A DNA stretch of 11,771 bases from Hyphomicrobiales bacterium (GCA_026987255.1 JALSNA010000246.1:1-11771), one strand, 5' to 3'; counted from the stretch's first letter, positions 1 through 7,216 are shown. Notes: a model not told the origin generated them from the sequence alone. Numbers and translations: made by a program.

Positions 1-72
1 ACCAGGCAGGCATGTCCGAAAGGAGCAAAATCTGCCGGCATTGGCGTCAATGTCGTCCGTGTTGCTGTATCT
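1..72. other. Left-edge segment downstream of the last operon gene
   Basis: This 72-base edge lies just past the stop codon of the ligase-like gene. I see no convincing gene in it. On the minus strand an ATG at 41-39 opens a frame that runs off the edge (MPADFAPFGHAC...). It has no ribosome binding site and I do not recognise it. A weak 5-bp hairpin (39-43 with 48-52), followed on the minus strand by TTTT at about 33-30, could contribute to termination, but it is too short to call. Confidence 0.4.
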
Positions 73-729
73 TCACACCCGGCTTGCCAGGGATTGCCGC
101 AAGGAGTCTTCGCCCTCATGCCGCCAGATGTCCAGGGCGGTGAGGAAATGACGGGCGATCTCGCTGGCCACGGCAGCCGGGGGGATATGCGCCCCGCCCT
201 CCTCGGCCAGAACGGTGACCTGGGTATCCTGGCCGCCTTCCACCCCTTGCGCATGGCGCAGGCGGATATGCGCGCCCACCACCATCCACGGTGGGCAGGC
301 CTCATCCGCGCAAGGCGGCATGTCCATGCGCACCGTGCCCATCCGTCCGTCATTGACCGTGATCGAGCCATCCCGGAGCACCCCGATGCCCACCTGCGGC
401 GGCAGCAGGCTGCTCAGGGCATCGCGCACCGCCACCAGCATGACCTCCCGCATGGCCCGCGCGGCGGCGGCGGCAACATCGGGCTCCAGCACCAGGGCCA
501 GACACAGATCCAGATCATCGGCCGACCACAGGATGTCCGCCGCCCCCAGCTCTCCGGCTTGAGCCGCCCGCGCCGCCATTTCGAAGACATCCGCCCCCGG
601 CGGGCTGAAGCGGGCGGCAAAGGGCGGCGGAAAATCCGCCTCGCCCGGCCCCGCGAAGGGCTGTGGCGCAAGTGGGGTGGCGCAGCAGCCGGTGTCTTCG
701 CAGTCCTTGCCGCGGATGCGCTCCGTCAT
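73..729 (-). CDS. Biotin/lipoate-protein-ligase-like protein (DUF4444-type) of FDH clusters
   Basis: The product is 218 residues. It resembles the short biotin/lipoate ligase-like proteins that accompany alphaproteobacterial FDH genes. Landmarks are an FPPPF entry at 33-37, an LVLEPDV stretch near 79-85, VNDGRMGTVR at 125-134, WMVVG at 148-152 and VLAEEGG at 173-179. I chose ATG 729-727 because it begins where this similarity begins and sits 2 bases after the hybB-like stop (TGAGCATG), so translation is probably coupled; the ribosome binding site is weak. I see neither the glycine/arginine-rich biotinyl-adenylate loop nor the KWPND lysine motif of true BirA, so ligase activity is doubtful. 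Cys10, Cys15 and Cys16 form a small N-terminal cysteine group. It is the last gene of the membrane block. Its role is unknown; handling of a lipoyl- or biotin-like group, or a structural role in FDH assembly, are guesses. Confidence 0.72.
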   Translation of the reverse strand: MTERIRGKDCEDTGCCATPLAPQPFAGPGEADFPPPFAARFSPPGADVFEMAARAAQAGELGAADILWSADDLDLCLALVLEPDVAAAAARAMREVMLVAVRDALSSLLPPQVGIGVLRDGSITVNDGRMGTVRMDMPPCADEACPPWMVVGAHIRLRHAQGVEGGQDTQVTVLAEEGGAHIPPAAVASEIARHFLTALDIWRHEGEDSLRQSLASRV

Positions 730-731
730 GC

Positions 732-1889
732 TCAGGCCGCCTTGCTCTTGCCATGGGCCGGAAAGACCGGGAACAGCCGCACCAGGATGATGAAGGCCAG
801 GATCTCGAAGGAGGCAATGCCGATGGTGATGCTCATCTCCGGGATGGAGGGGAAATAATGGATCTGGTCCCCCGGATTGTAGGCAACGAAATAGGAATCG
901 ATGCGATAGAGCGAGGCCGCCGCCAGCATGGAGGCCGCGGCGATGAACAGCATGCACGGAATCTTGCGCAAGGTGGGGATGAACAGGATCAGCACCGCCA
1001 TGGCATAAAGCGCAATCTCGATCCAGAACATGGTGCTCACCCGCCCCGGCTGGAAGGCCAGTGGCAGCACCCCGCGCCATGCCAGATCGGCAAAGCGGAT
1101 GACGAGCCAGGCAAGAACCACCCAGGCCAGAACCCGGCCCACCTTGGCCAGCAGCGGCGTTTCGCGCGGCAGGCGGAAGCCCTCGCCGGAGATGGTGCCC
1201 TCGAAAATGACGATGGCATAGCCCATGGCCAGCGCCGAGAGCACATAGAGCAAGGGTAAAAGCACCGTCTGGTAGAGGGGATGCACCTGCCCGCCCATGA
1301 CGATCAGCATGGAGCCCAGCGAGGACTGGTGCATGCTCGGCAGCAGAACGCCCAGGGCGATGACCGCGAACATGACCTTGTTGAGCAGTTTCTTCCACTT
1401 CATCAGGCCGAAGCGCTCAAGGGCGATGGGCGCGAACTCCAGCATCAGGATGAAGATGTAGATGGTGATGCACACGCCCACCTCGAACATGACGGAGTTG
1501 ACGTTGGCATAGCCGGGCCACAACAGATGCCAGAAGTTCCACCAGCGGCCCAGATCGACGATCACCGCCGCGCCGCCCAGGGCATAGCCCAGCATGGAGG
1601 CGGTCACCGCCGGGCGCATGAGCGGATGGTATTCATGCCGGTTGAAGATATAGACCAGCAGCGCCAGGGCATAGCCGCCGCAGGCAAAGGCGGTGCCGAT
1701 GAGCACGTCGAAGACGATCCAGATGCCCCAGGCCTGGCCGTTGTTGAGGTTGCTCACCGCGCCCATGCCGTAGATGAAGCGTTGCAGCAGGAACCAGGCT
1801 GCGGGCAGCGTCAGCAAGGCCAGAATGACCGTCACCGGCGTGACCAGCCGCCCGCGCAGCGGGGCGTAGCTTTCATGGGCCAGGCTCAT
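732..1889 (-). CDS. hybB-like: HybB/NrfD-like quinone-reactive integral membrane subunit
   Basis: The product is 385 residues with about ten hydrophobic helices: roughly 17-39, 54-80, 95-114, 134-156, 170-186, 205-229, 251-268, 287-305, 311-328 and 355-374. The pattern and motifs match the HybB branch of the NrfD/PsrC family: GAVSNLNNGQAWGIWI at 43-58, FACGGYALALLVYIFNRHEYHP at about 68-89, and LYRIDSYFVAYNPG at 327-340. Family members carry no haem and exchange electrons between a ferredoxin partner and the quinone pool; HybB is the membrane subunit of E. coli hydrogenase 2. The ATG overlaps the preceding ferredoxin stop (ATGA), with GGGAG 7 bases upstream. Directly preceded by a HybA-like gene and inside an FDH operon, it most likely passes formate electrons to quinone in place of a cytochrome b gamma subunit. 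That coupling is inferred. Confidence 0.9.
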   Translation of the reverse strand: MSLAHESYAPLRGRLVTPVTVILALLTLPAAWFLLQRFIYGMGAVSNLNNGQAWGIWIVFDVLIGTAFACGGYALALLVYIFNRHEYHPLMRPAVTASMLGYALGGAAVIVDLGRWWNFWHLLWPGYANVNSVMFEVGVCITIYIFILMLEFAPIALERFGLMKWKKLLNKVMFAVIALGVLLPSMHQSSLGSMLIVMGGQVHPLYQTVLLPLLYVLSALAMGYAIVIFEGTISGEGFRLPRETPLLAKVGRVLAWVVLAWLVIRFADLAWRGVLPLAFQPGRVSTMFWIEIALYAMAVLILFIPTLRKIPCMLFIAAASMLAAASLYRIDSYFVAYNPGDQIHYFPSIPEMSITIGIASFEILAFIILVRLFPVFPAHGKSKAA

Positions 1890-2884
1890 GTCTCTTCTCC
1901 CTCTTCATCTTCCGTCACCCGCGCCGTGCGGTATGTGATGGCCATCAGGCCGGCCAGGGCGATGGCCGGGAACACCAGATAGGAATAGAGCGTATGCTGC
2001 ACCGTCTCCGAGATCGAGGCCCAGGAGCGCCTTTGCACCTTTGGCAGACCCAGCTTGTGGAAATCCACTGCCGAGAGCATGAGCATCTGGGTGCCGCCGC
2101 CCTCCGTCTCGCCATAGATGTGCTGCTTGTAGTTGGGCACCGTGTAGGCGCGCGTCCTTTGCGGCTTTTTCGCATCGATGCGCCCGCGCACGGTGCGGAA
2201 CTTCTCCCCCGGCTTCAGGGACAGGCGGCGCTTGGCCTCCTTGTGCAGCATCTCCACCGGGCCATAGAGCGTCGCCCCCGTGGGGCAGACATAGGCGCAG
2301 GCCGAATACTTGCCCTCGGCCCACAAATGGTTGCACAGCTGGCACTTGTTGATGTCGGGATCGAAGGCGGAAGTATAGCGGAACTTCGGAATGCGGAAGG
2401 CGCAGGCCATGACGCAATAACGGCAGCCGATGCAGGCATCGCGCGACCAGGTGACCACGCCGTTTTCCGCATCCTTCTGCAAGGCCTGCACCGGGCAGGC
2501 GGAGACGCAGGAGGGATCGACGCAATGCATGCACGAATGCTTGAAGAAGGCAAAGCCGTTCTCCTCGCGGTCCTTGGCCGATGGCGTGCCGTTGACATAC
2601 ATCTGGATGACGTTCAGCGCATCCGGATTGAGCTCTTTGGTGTCGTCAAGATAGGCCGTTTCCATCGGTGTGGACAGCGGCTTGCCATTGGCAATCTTGC
2701 AGCCCACCACGCAGGCCTTGCAGCCGGTGCACAGGGTGGAATCGTATAACAATCCCACGGCCTTCGGCGGCAGGGTCTTGTTGCCCCGTGCCTCGGCCAC
2801 GGGCGCGCCGGCCGTGGCCGCGGAGGCCACCGCCGCGCCAGAGCCCAGGATGCGGGCCAGAAAGGAACGCCGGGTGATGCTCAT
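1886..2884 (-). CDS. hybA-like: HybA-like periplasmic four-cluster ferredoxin subunit, Tat-exported and membrane-anchored
   Basis: The product is 332 residues. The N-terminus TRRSFLA (4-10), with an alanine-rich stretch to about residue 33, is a twin-arginine signal. Sixteen cysteines form four [4Fe-4S] sites: C52/55/58/62, C118/121/126/130, C151/154/157/161 and C181/184/196/200. Segments such as GLLYDSTLCTGC, HSCMHCVDPSCVSACPVQAL and HIYGETEGGGTQ closely recall HybA of hydrogenase 2, as does the single C-terminal helix at about 300-318. The start codon overlaps the upstream stop (ATGA), with GGAGG 7 bases before it; the next gene starts inside this gene's stop. HybA relays electrons from an enzyme's small subunit to HybB. 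No hydrogenase gene is visible here, so the donor is probably FdhB. This is a second ferredoxin subunit in addition to FdhB, which is unusual. Confidence 0.92.
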   Translation of the reverse strand: MSITRRSFLARILGSGAAVASAATAGAPVAEARGNKTLPPKAVGLLYDSTLCTGCKACVVGCKIANGKPLSTPMETAYLDDTKELNPDALNVIQMYVNGTPSAKDREENGFAFFKHSCMHCVDPSCVSACPVQALQKDAENGVVTWSRDACIGCRYCVMACAFRIPKFRYTSAFDPDINKCQLCNHLWAEGKYSACAYVCPTGATLYGPVEMLHKEAKRRLSLKPGEKFRTVRGRIDAKKPQRTRAYTVPNYKQHIYGETEGGGTQMLMLSAVDFHKLGLPKVQRRSWASISETVQHTLYSYLVFPAIALAGLMAITYRTARVTEDEEGEET

Positions 2885-3372
2885 GACGCTTCCTCCATGC
2901 CTCTTGGCGCCGCCAGACGAAAAGCGACGAAAAGAATGCCCATGAAGGCCAGAAGGCCGAACAGGGCCACCGTGAACCAGCCTTCGGCCGGGGTCGGCCC
3001 GCGCCCGACGGGCGGGCGCACATGCGGCATTTTTTCATGAATGGGCAAGGAGAAGCCCACCAGCCTGTGGGTGCATTTGCCCGCCTTGATGCATTCGGCA
3101 TCCTTGTCGATGGGCCGCATGAGCCAGCGCGGATTGCTGGCCGGGCCGGGCACGTATCCGCTGCCGCCACGCTGGATCTCGCGCCAGAAATCCGCCTGCG
3201 GCATCATTCCGGAAGGCACCGGCGGAATGATGGTCACCGGCTGACTGCCGCGCGCCGCTGCCACGGGCGGCGCATTGCCAGCCCCCGCGGCGCGCACCGG
3301 CGCGCTTGCATGGGCCGCCACGGCGGCAAGGGTCATGCACAGGACAAAGGCCCGTGCCAAACGAGTCATCAT
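2881..3372 (-). CDS. Small single-span membrane protein resembling the N-terminal part of an FDH gamma subunit
   Basis: The product is 163 residues from ATG 3372-3370, with GGGGA 8 bases upstream; a second ATG follows immediately and an in-frame TTG lies at 3387. A Sec-type signal (about 1-24, ending AHASA) is followed by a proline-rich stretch, then DFWREIQRGGSGYVPG at 61-76, a Cys94-x5-Cys100-Thr-His102 motif, and one membrane helix at about 131-151. The DFWR...G block followed by a helix recalls the periplasmic N-terminal extension of alphaproteobacterial FDH gamma subunits. The four-helix cytochrome b part with its haem histidines is absent, and the next gene starts in this one's stop codon, so there is no room for it. 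It is probably a structural or docking subunit between FdhAB and the HybA/B-like pair. I cannot name a family with certainty. Confidence 0.7.
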   Translation of the reverse strand: MMTRLARAFVLCMTLAAVAAHASAPVRAAGAGNAPPVAAARGSQPVTIIPPVPSGMMPQADFWREIQRGGSGYVPGPASNPRWLMRPIDKDAECIKAGKCTHRLVGFSLPIHEKMPHVRPPVGRGPTPAEGWFTVALFGLLAFMGILFVAFRLAAPRGMEEAS

Positions 3373-3380
3373 GGTTCTGA

Positions 3381-3385
3381 TCCCC
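3381..3385 (-). promoter_or_regulatory. Ribosome binding site deciding the start of the gamma-like gene
   Basis: GGGGA on the minus strand lies 8 bases before ATG 3372. It favours this start over the in-frame TTG at 3387, which would place the start codon upstream of the site. Confidence 0.5.
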
Positions 3386-3404
3386 AAAGCTGTCCGGAAC
3401 GGAA

Positions 3405-3445
3405 AAGACCCGGCGGGCCACGATCAAGGGCGGCCCGCCGGTCTT
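3405..3445 (-). terminator. Strong hairpin with short T run between fdhB and the membrane block
   Basis: The arms 3411-3419 (cggcgggcc) and 3432-3440 (ggcccgccg) pair perfectly across a 12-base loop. The stem extends by a further 5 pairs (3405-3409 with 3441-3445) past one bulged C at 3410, giving about 14 pairs. Read on the minus strand, the stem ends in GTCTTTTCC, so a short T run follows, as in an intrinsic terminator. The downstream genes carry on in the same direction, so partial termination or a 3'-end stabiliser that sets the FdhAB-to-membrane-subunit ratio is more likely than a full stop. Confidence 0.6.
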
Positions 3446-3459
3446 GCTCTGCCGGCGCG

Positions 3460-4056
3460 TCAGCCGGGGTTCTGCCCCGGATAGGCGCGGCCCCAGCCCC
3501 AGGCTCCGGAGCCGAATCCGCGCATGATGACGCGCTCGCGGTAGATATTGGCCACTTCCTCGCCATCCCCGGCCAGCAAGGCCTTGGTGGAGCACATCTC
3601 CGCGCAGATGGGCAGCTTGCCTTCGGCAATGCGGTTGCGCCCATACTTGGAGAACTCCTCCTGCGAGCCATCGGGCTCCGGCCCGCCGGCGCAGAAGGTG
3701 CACTTGTCCATCTTGCCGCGGGTGCCGAAGGCCCCGTTCCTGGGGAACTGCGGCGCGCCGAACGGACAGGCATAGAAGCAATAGCCGCAACCGATGCACA
3801 TGTCCTTGTTGTGCAAGACGATGCCGTCGGCCGTCTGGTAGAAGCAATCCACCGGGCAGACCGCCATGCAGGGCGCATCCGAACAGTGCATGCAGGCCAC
3901 CGACAAGGAGCGCTCGCCGGGCTTGCCATCATTGATGGTGATGACGCGGCGGCGGTTCACGCCCCAGGGCACCTCGTTCTCGTTCTTGCAGGCGGTGACG
4001 CACCCGTTGCATTCGATGCAGCGCTCGGCGTCACACAGGAATTTCATCCGTGCCAT
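3460..4056 (-). CDS. fdhB: Formate dehydrogenase beta (iron-sulfur) subunit, four [4Fe-4S] clusters
   Basis: The product is 198 residues with no signal peptide and no membrane helix. Cysteines fall in four ferredoxin-type groups: C13/16/19/23, C55/58/63/67, C87/90/93/97 and C119/122/151/155. Segments RCIECNGCVTACKNENEVPWG, CMHCSDAPCMAVCP and MCIGCGYCFYACPFGAPQFP are typical of the short FDH beta subunits paired with Tat-exported FdhA. It follows fdhA by 14 bases. An AAGGAGG that overlaps the fdhA stop lies 9 bases before ATG 4056; a second ATG three codons later is possible. Lacking its own signal, it is probably carried across the membrane folded and bound to FdhA. It also lacks the C-terminal anchor helix of E. 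coli FdnH, a role the HybA-like protein may fill. The last codons include a small ccgggg/ccccgg hairpin (3464-3480). Confidence 0.93.
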   Translation of the reverse strand: MARMKFLCDAERCIECNGCVTACKNENEVPWGVNRRRVITINDGKPGERSLSVACMHCSDAPCMAVCPVDCFYQTADGIVLHNKDMCIGCGYCFYACPFGAPQFPRNGAFGTRGKMDKCTFCAGGPEPDGSQEEFSKYGRNRIAEGKLPICAEMCSTKALLAGDGEEVANIYRERVIMRGFGSGAWGWGRAYPGQNPG

Positions 4057-4065
4057 TTCTCAAAT

Positions 4066-4072
4066 CCTCCTT
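4066..4072 (-). promoter_or_regulatory. Consensus ribosome binding site of fdhB
   Basis: AAGGAGG on the minus strand, partly overlapping the TAA stop of fdhA, is 9 bases before the fdhB ATG at 4056. It is one of the two strongest sites in the window and suggests FdhB is translated at a high rate right after FdhA. Confidence 0.75.
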
Positions 4073-6953
4073 ACGCTTTCATCACCTTGCAAAGGGTGGC
4101 CTTGGTTTCCTGCATCTGGGTGACCGAATCGTAGCCGTAGGTCATGGCGGTGTTGGCCGCCTCGCCCAGCACATAGGGCTGCGTGCCTTCCGGATACTTG
4201 TCCTTCAGGTTCTTGCCCTCGAACCAGCCGCCGAAGTGGAACGGCATGAAGACGACGCCGCGTCCCACCCGCTCGGTGACCATGGCCTTGACCAGCACCT
4301 TGCTCTTCTCCGGGCTCTCGATCCAGATCATCTCGCCATCGCGGATGCCCAGATCGTTGGCGTCGGCCAGGTTGATCTCGGCGAACATGTGCTGCTGCAA
4401 TTCCGCCAGCCACGGGTTGGAGCGGGTTTCCTCGCCGCCGCCTTCGTATTCCACCAGCCGTCCGGAGGTGAGAATGAGCGGATAGTCCTTCGCGTAGTCC
4501 ACCTTCTGGATGGAGGCATATTTCGTCGGCAGACGGTAGGCCTTCTTGTCCTCGTAGGTGGCATACTTGTCGAGCAGATCGCGCCTTGGCGTATAGAGCG
4601 GCTCGCGGTGAATGGGCACCGGATCGGGGAAGTTCCACACCACGGTGCGCGCCTTGGCGTTGCCGAAGGGGGCGCAGCCGTGCTTGATGGCCACCCGCTG
4701 GATGCCGCCCGAAAGGTCGGTCTTCCAGTTGGTCTTGTCCCCGGCCACCGCCTCGATGACCTTGCGCTCGGCATCGGTGAGATCCTTGTCCCAGCCGAGC
4801 TTCTTGAGCATCGCCATGGTGAACTCCGGATAGCCATCCTTGATCTCGGAGCCCACCGGCCAGGAGCCTTCGGCCAGCAGGTTGCCGCCGCCCCAGGCAT
4901 CGGGCGCCTTGACGCCGAAGCGGGCGCGGAAGCACAGGCCGCCCTTGGCCACCGGCTTGGAGGGGTCATAGAGGTTGGGCGTGCCCGGATGCTTCATCTG
5001 TGCGGTGCCCCAGCATGGCCACGGCAGGCCATAGTATTCGCCATCCAGCGGCCCGCCCTTCGCCTGCAAGGTGGTCTTGTCGAAGGTGTGCTGATATTTC
5101 ATGTGGGCCTTCAGGCGCTCCGGCGACTGGCCGGTATAGCCGATTGTCCACATGCCCTTGTTGAACTCGCGGGTGATGTCCTCCACCAGCGGCTCTTCGC
5201 CATTGACCTTGATGTGCTTGAACATCTGGTCCGCGAAGCCCAGCTTCTTGGCGAACTTGTACATGATGACGTGATCGGGCAGGCTCTCGAACAGCGGATC
5301 GACCACCTTGTCGCGCCACTGGATGGAGCGGTTGGAGGCGGTCACCGAGCCATAGGTCTCGTATTGCGTCGAGGCCGGCAGCAGGTAGACGCCATCCTTG
5401 CGGTCATGCATGACCGCCGAGACGGTCGGATAGGGATCCACGACCACCAGCAGATCGAGCTTCTCCATGGCCTTTTTCATCTCCGGGCCACGGGTCTGCG
5501 AGTTGGGCGCATGGCCCCAGAAGACCATGGCGCGCAGGTTGTCCGGCTGGTCGATGTTCTCCTTCTTCTCCAGCACGCCGTCGATCCAGCGCGACACCGG
5601 AATGCCCTTGGACTGCATGAGCTTCTCGGAAGCGAAACGCCCCTTCATCCACTCGTAGTCCACGTCCCACACCCGGCACCAGTGCTTCCACGAGCCCTTC
5701 TTCAGCCCGTAGTAGCCCGGCAGCGAATGCGACAGCACGCACATGTCGGTGGCGCCCTGCACGTTGTCATGGCCGCGGAAGATGTTGGCGCCGCCGCCGG
5801 ACTTGCCGATGTTGCCCAGCGCCAGTTGCAGGATGCAGTAGGCGCGGGTGTTGTTGTTGCCCTGGTGATGCTGGGTGCCGCCCATGCACCAGATGAGGGT
5901 GCCCGGCCGGTTGTTGGCCAGGGTGCGCGCCACCCGCTCCAGCTGCGAGCCGGGCACGCCGGTCACCCGCTCCACTTCTTCCGGCGTCCACTTCATGACT
6001 TCCTTTTTCACGAAGTCCAGACCCCAGACGCGGGCGCGGATATAGGCCTTGTCCTCCCAGCCATTCTTGAGGATGTGATAGAGAATGCCCCACACCAGCG
6101 GCACGTCGGTGCCGGGGCGGAAGCGCACATACTCGGTGGCCTTCGCGGCGGTGCGCGTGAAGCGCGGATCGCACACGATCAGGGCGGCGTTGTTCTCCTC
6201 CTTGGCCTTGAGGATGTGCTGCAGGGCCACCGGATGGGCTTCCGCCGGGTTGGAGCCGAACAGGATCATCGAGCGCGACTTGTGAATGTCGTTGTAGGAA
6301 TTGGTCATGGCGCCATATCCCCACGTGTTGGCCACGCCGGCCACGGTGGTGGAATGACAGATGCGCGCCTGATGGTCGCCGTTGTTGGTGCCCCAGAAGG
6401 CATAGAACTTGCGGAACAGGTAGGCCTGCTCGTTGGAATGCTTGGCCGAGCCCAGCCAGTAGACCGAATCGGGGCCGGAGGACTTGCGGATCTCCAGCAT
6501 CTTGTCGCCGATCTCGTTGATCGCCTCATCCCAGGAGATGCGCTTCCACTTGCCGTCCACCAGCTTCATCGGATATTTCAGCCGCCGCTCGCCGTGCGCA
6601 TGCTCGCGCACCGCCGCGCCCTTGGCGCAATGGCCGCCCAGGTTGAAGGGGCTGTCGAAGCCCGGCTGCTGGCGTGTCCACACGCCGTTTTGCACCTCGG
6701 CGATGACCGTGCAGCCCACCGAGCAATGGGTGCAGACCGTCTTGACCGTCTTCACCGGCGCGCTCTTGGCCTGCGCCGCCCTGGCGCGGCTGACGCGGCC
6801 GGTGGTCATGGTGGCCGCCGCCGCCAGGCCGCCCGCCGTCAGGCCGGAGCGTTTCAGGAACGTGCGCCGGTCCATGGCGCGCGGAGCCGTCTCCATTACG
6901 GAGTCCGACAGCCGGGGGCCGGACGCAACCCCGTCTCTCTTCTTCCTCAACAT
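4071..6953 (-). CDS. fdhA: Formate dehydrogenase catalytic alpha subunit, Tat-exported, Mo/W-bis-MGD, cysteine type
   Basis: The product is 960 residues and catalyses formate to CO2 plus two electrons. A long n-region leads to DRRTFLKRSGLT (28-39), a twin-arginine signal running to about residue 60. C74/C77/C81/C109 (CxxCx3Cx27C), with Lys111, bind one [4Fe-4S] cluster. RICHSTTVAG at 197-206 holds the metal ligand Cys199 and the catalytic His200, where E. coli FdnG has selenocysteine. WGYGAMTNSYNDI follows, as in the FDH family. The molybdopterin domain fills the middle, and the dinucleotide-binding domain runs from about 822 (YPLILTSGRLVEYEGGG) to the end. It is slightly shorter than FdnG (1015 residues). 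ATG 6953 is supported by AAGGGAG 7 bases upstream; family members share the long N-terminus. Gene order (TorD-like, TAT peptide, fdhA, fdhB) fits a periplasmic respiratory FDH. Whether the metal is Mo or W cannot be read from the sequence. Confidence 0.97.
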   Translation of the reverse strand: MLRKKRDGVASGPRLSDSVMETAPRAMDRRTFLKRSGLTAGGLAAAATMTTGRVSRARAAQAKSAPVKTVKTVCTHCSVGCTVIAEVQNGVWTRQQPGFDSPFNLGGHCAKGAAVREHAHGERRLKYPMKLVDGKWKRISWDEAINEIGDKMLEIRKSSGPDSVYWLGSAKHSNEQAYLFRKFYAFWGTNNGDHQARICHSTTVAGVANTWGYGAMTNSYNDIHKSRSMILFGSNPAEAHPVALQHILKAKEENNAALIVCDPRFTRTAAKATEYVRFRPGTDVPLVWGILYHILKNGWEDKAYIRARVWGLDFVKKEVMKWTPEEVERVTGVPGSQLERVARTLANNRPGTLIWCMGGTQHHQGNNNTRAYCILQLALGNIGKSGGGANIFRGHDNVQGATDMCVLSHSLPGYYGLKKGSWKHWCRVWDVDYEWMKGRFASEKLMQSKGIPVSRWIDGVLEKKENIDQPDNLRAMVFWGHAPNSQTRGPEMKKAMEKLDLLVVVDPYPTVSAVMHDRKDGVYLLPASTQYETYGSVTASNRSIQWRDKVVDPLFESLPDHVIMYKFAKKLGFADQMFKHIKVNGEEPLVEDITREFNKGMWTIGYTGQSPERLKAHMKYQHTFDKTTLQAKGGPLDGEYYGLPWPCWGTAQMKHPGTPNLYDPSKPVAKGGLCFRARFGVKAPDAWGGGNLLAEGSWPVGSEIKDGYPEFTMAMLKKLGWDKDLTDAERKVIEAVAGDKTNWKTDLSGGIQRVAIKHGCAPFGNAKARTVVWNFPDPVPIHREPLYTPRRDLLDKYATYEDKKAYRLPTKYASIQKVDYAKDYPLILTSGRLVEYEGGGEETRSNPWLAELQQHMFAEINLADANDLGIRDGEMIWIESPEKSKVLVKAMVTERVGRGVVFMPFHFGGWFEGKNLKDKYPEGTQPYVLGEAANTAMTYGYDSVTQMQETKATLCKVMKA

Positions 6954-7033
6954 GATCTCTCTCCCTTCAGGGAATGCGTGATGATTTCACAAGGCGCGCG
7001 CCATTTGCGGCCCGCGTTTTGCCTTCCATGGCC

Positions 7034-7216
7034 TCAGAAGCGGGCCAGGTCGTAATACTTGCGCACATGCGCCGTCTCGCGGTAGCCCGAAGACGGCTCT
7101 TCCTTTTCCCCTGCCACGCTGGCCTGGGCGGAAGCTGCTGCCCCGGAGGATGCCGCGGTCACGAGCCCAAGCATCGTCAGCTTGAGAAAGTCGCGTCTCT
7201 TGCTCTCCTTTTCCAT
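7034..7216 (-). CDS. Formate dehydrogenase region TAT target peptide (TIGR02811-like)
   Basis: The product is 60 residues: MEKESKRRDFLKLTMLG begins a clear twin-arginine signal (KRRDFLK at 6-12), followed by an alanine-rich stretch to about residue 32 and a short conserved tail, SGYRETAHVRKYYDLARF, at the C-terminus. Both parts match my memory of the TIGR02811 'formate dehydrogenase region TAT target' family, found just upstream of fdhA. I chose ATG 7216 because GAGGAGA lies 6 bases before it; longer in-frame starts only add a non-conserved extension before the signal. The tail after cleavage would be under 30 residues, with no cysteines or histidine clusters that suggest a cofactor (one His, at 50). 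It may be a small extra subunit or a Tat-targeting helper for FdhA; the function is not known to me. Confidence 0.88.
   Translation of the reverse strand: MEKESKRRDFLKLTMLGLVTAASSGAAASAQASVAGEKEEPSSGYRETAHVRKYYDLARF

Noticed and set aside
1..41. Start of another minus-strand gene (MPADFAPFGHAC...) at the left edge
   Set aside because: Only 13 codons are visible, there is no ribosome binding site and no recognisable family, so it cannot be told from chance.
73..1398. A longer 441-codon version of the ligase-like gene
   Set aside because: The extra N-terminal half is the hybB-like gene read in another frame. Family similarity starts at ATG 729, right after the hybB-like stop.
3022..4134. A 370-codon plus-strand frame opposite fdhB and the gamma-like gene
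   Set aside because: It is antisense to two well-supported genes and shows no family features.
6354..6359. Selenocysteine at the FdhA active site
   Set aside because: The codon at residue 199 is an ordinary TGC, so the enzyme is the cysteine type. No in-frame TGA occurs within fdhA and no selenocysteine insertion element is needed.
4050..7055. A 1001-codon open frame on the plus strand opposite fdhA
   Set aside because: It mirrors the highly biased, GC-rich fdhA codons. Its protein is a low-diversity mix rich in H, G, A, R and L with no recognisable domain, and it runs across gene boundaries. FdhA on the other strand is unmistakable.
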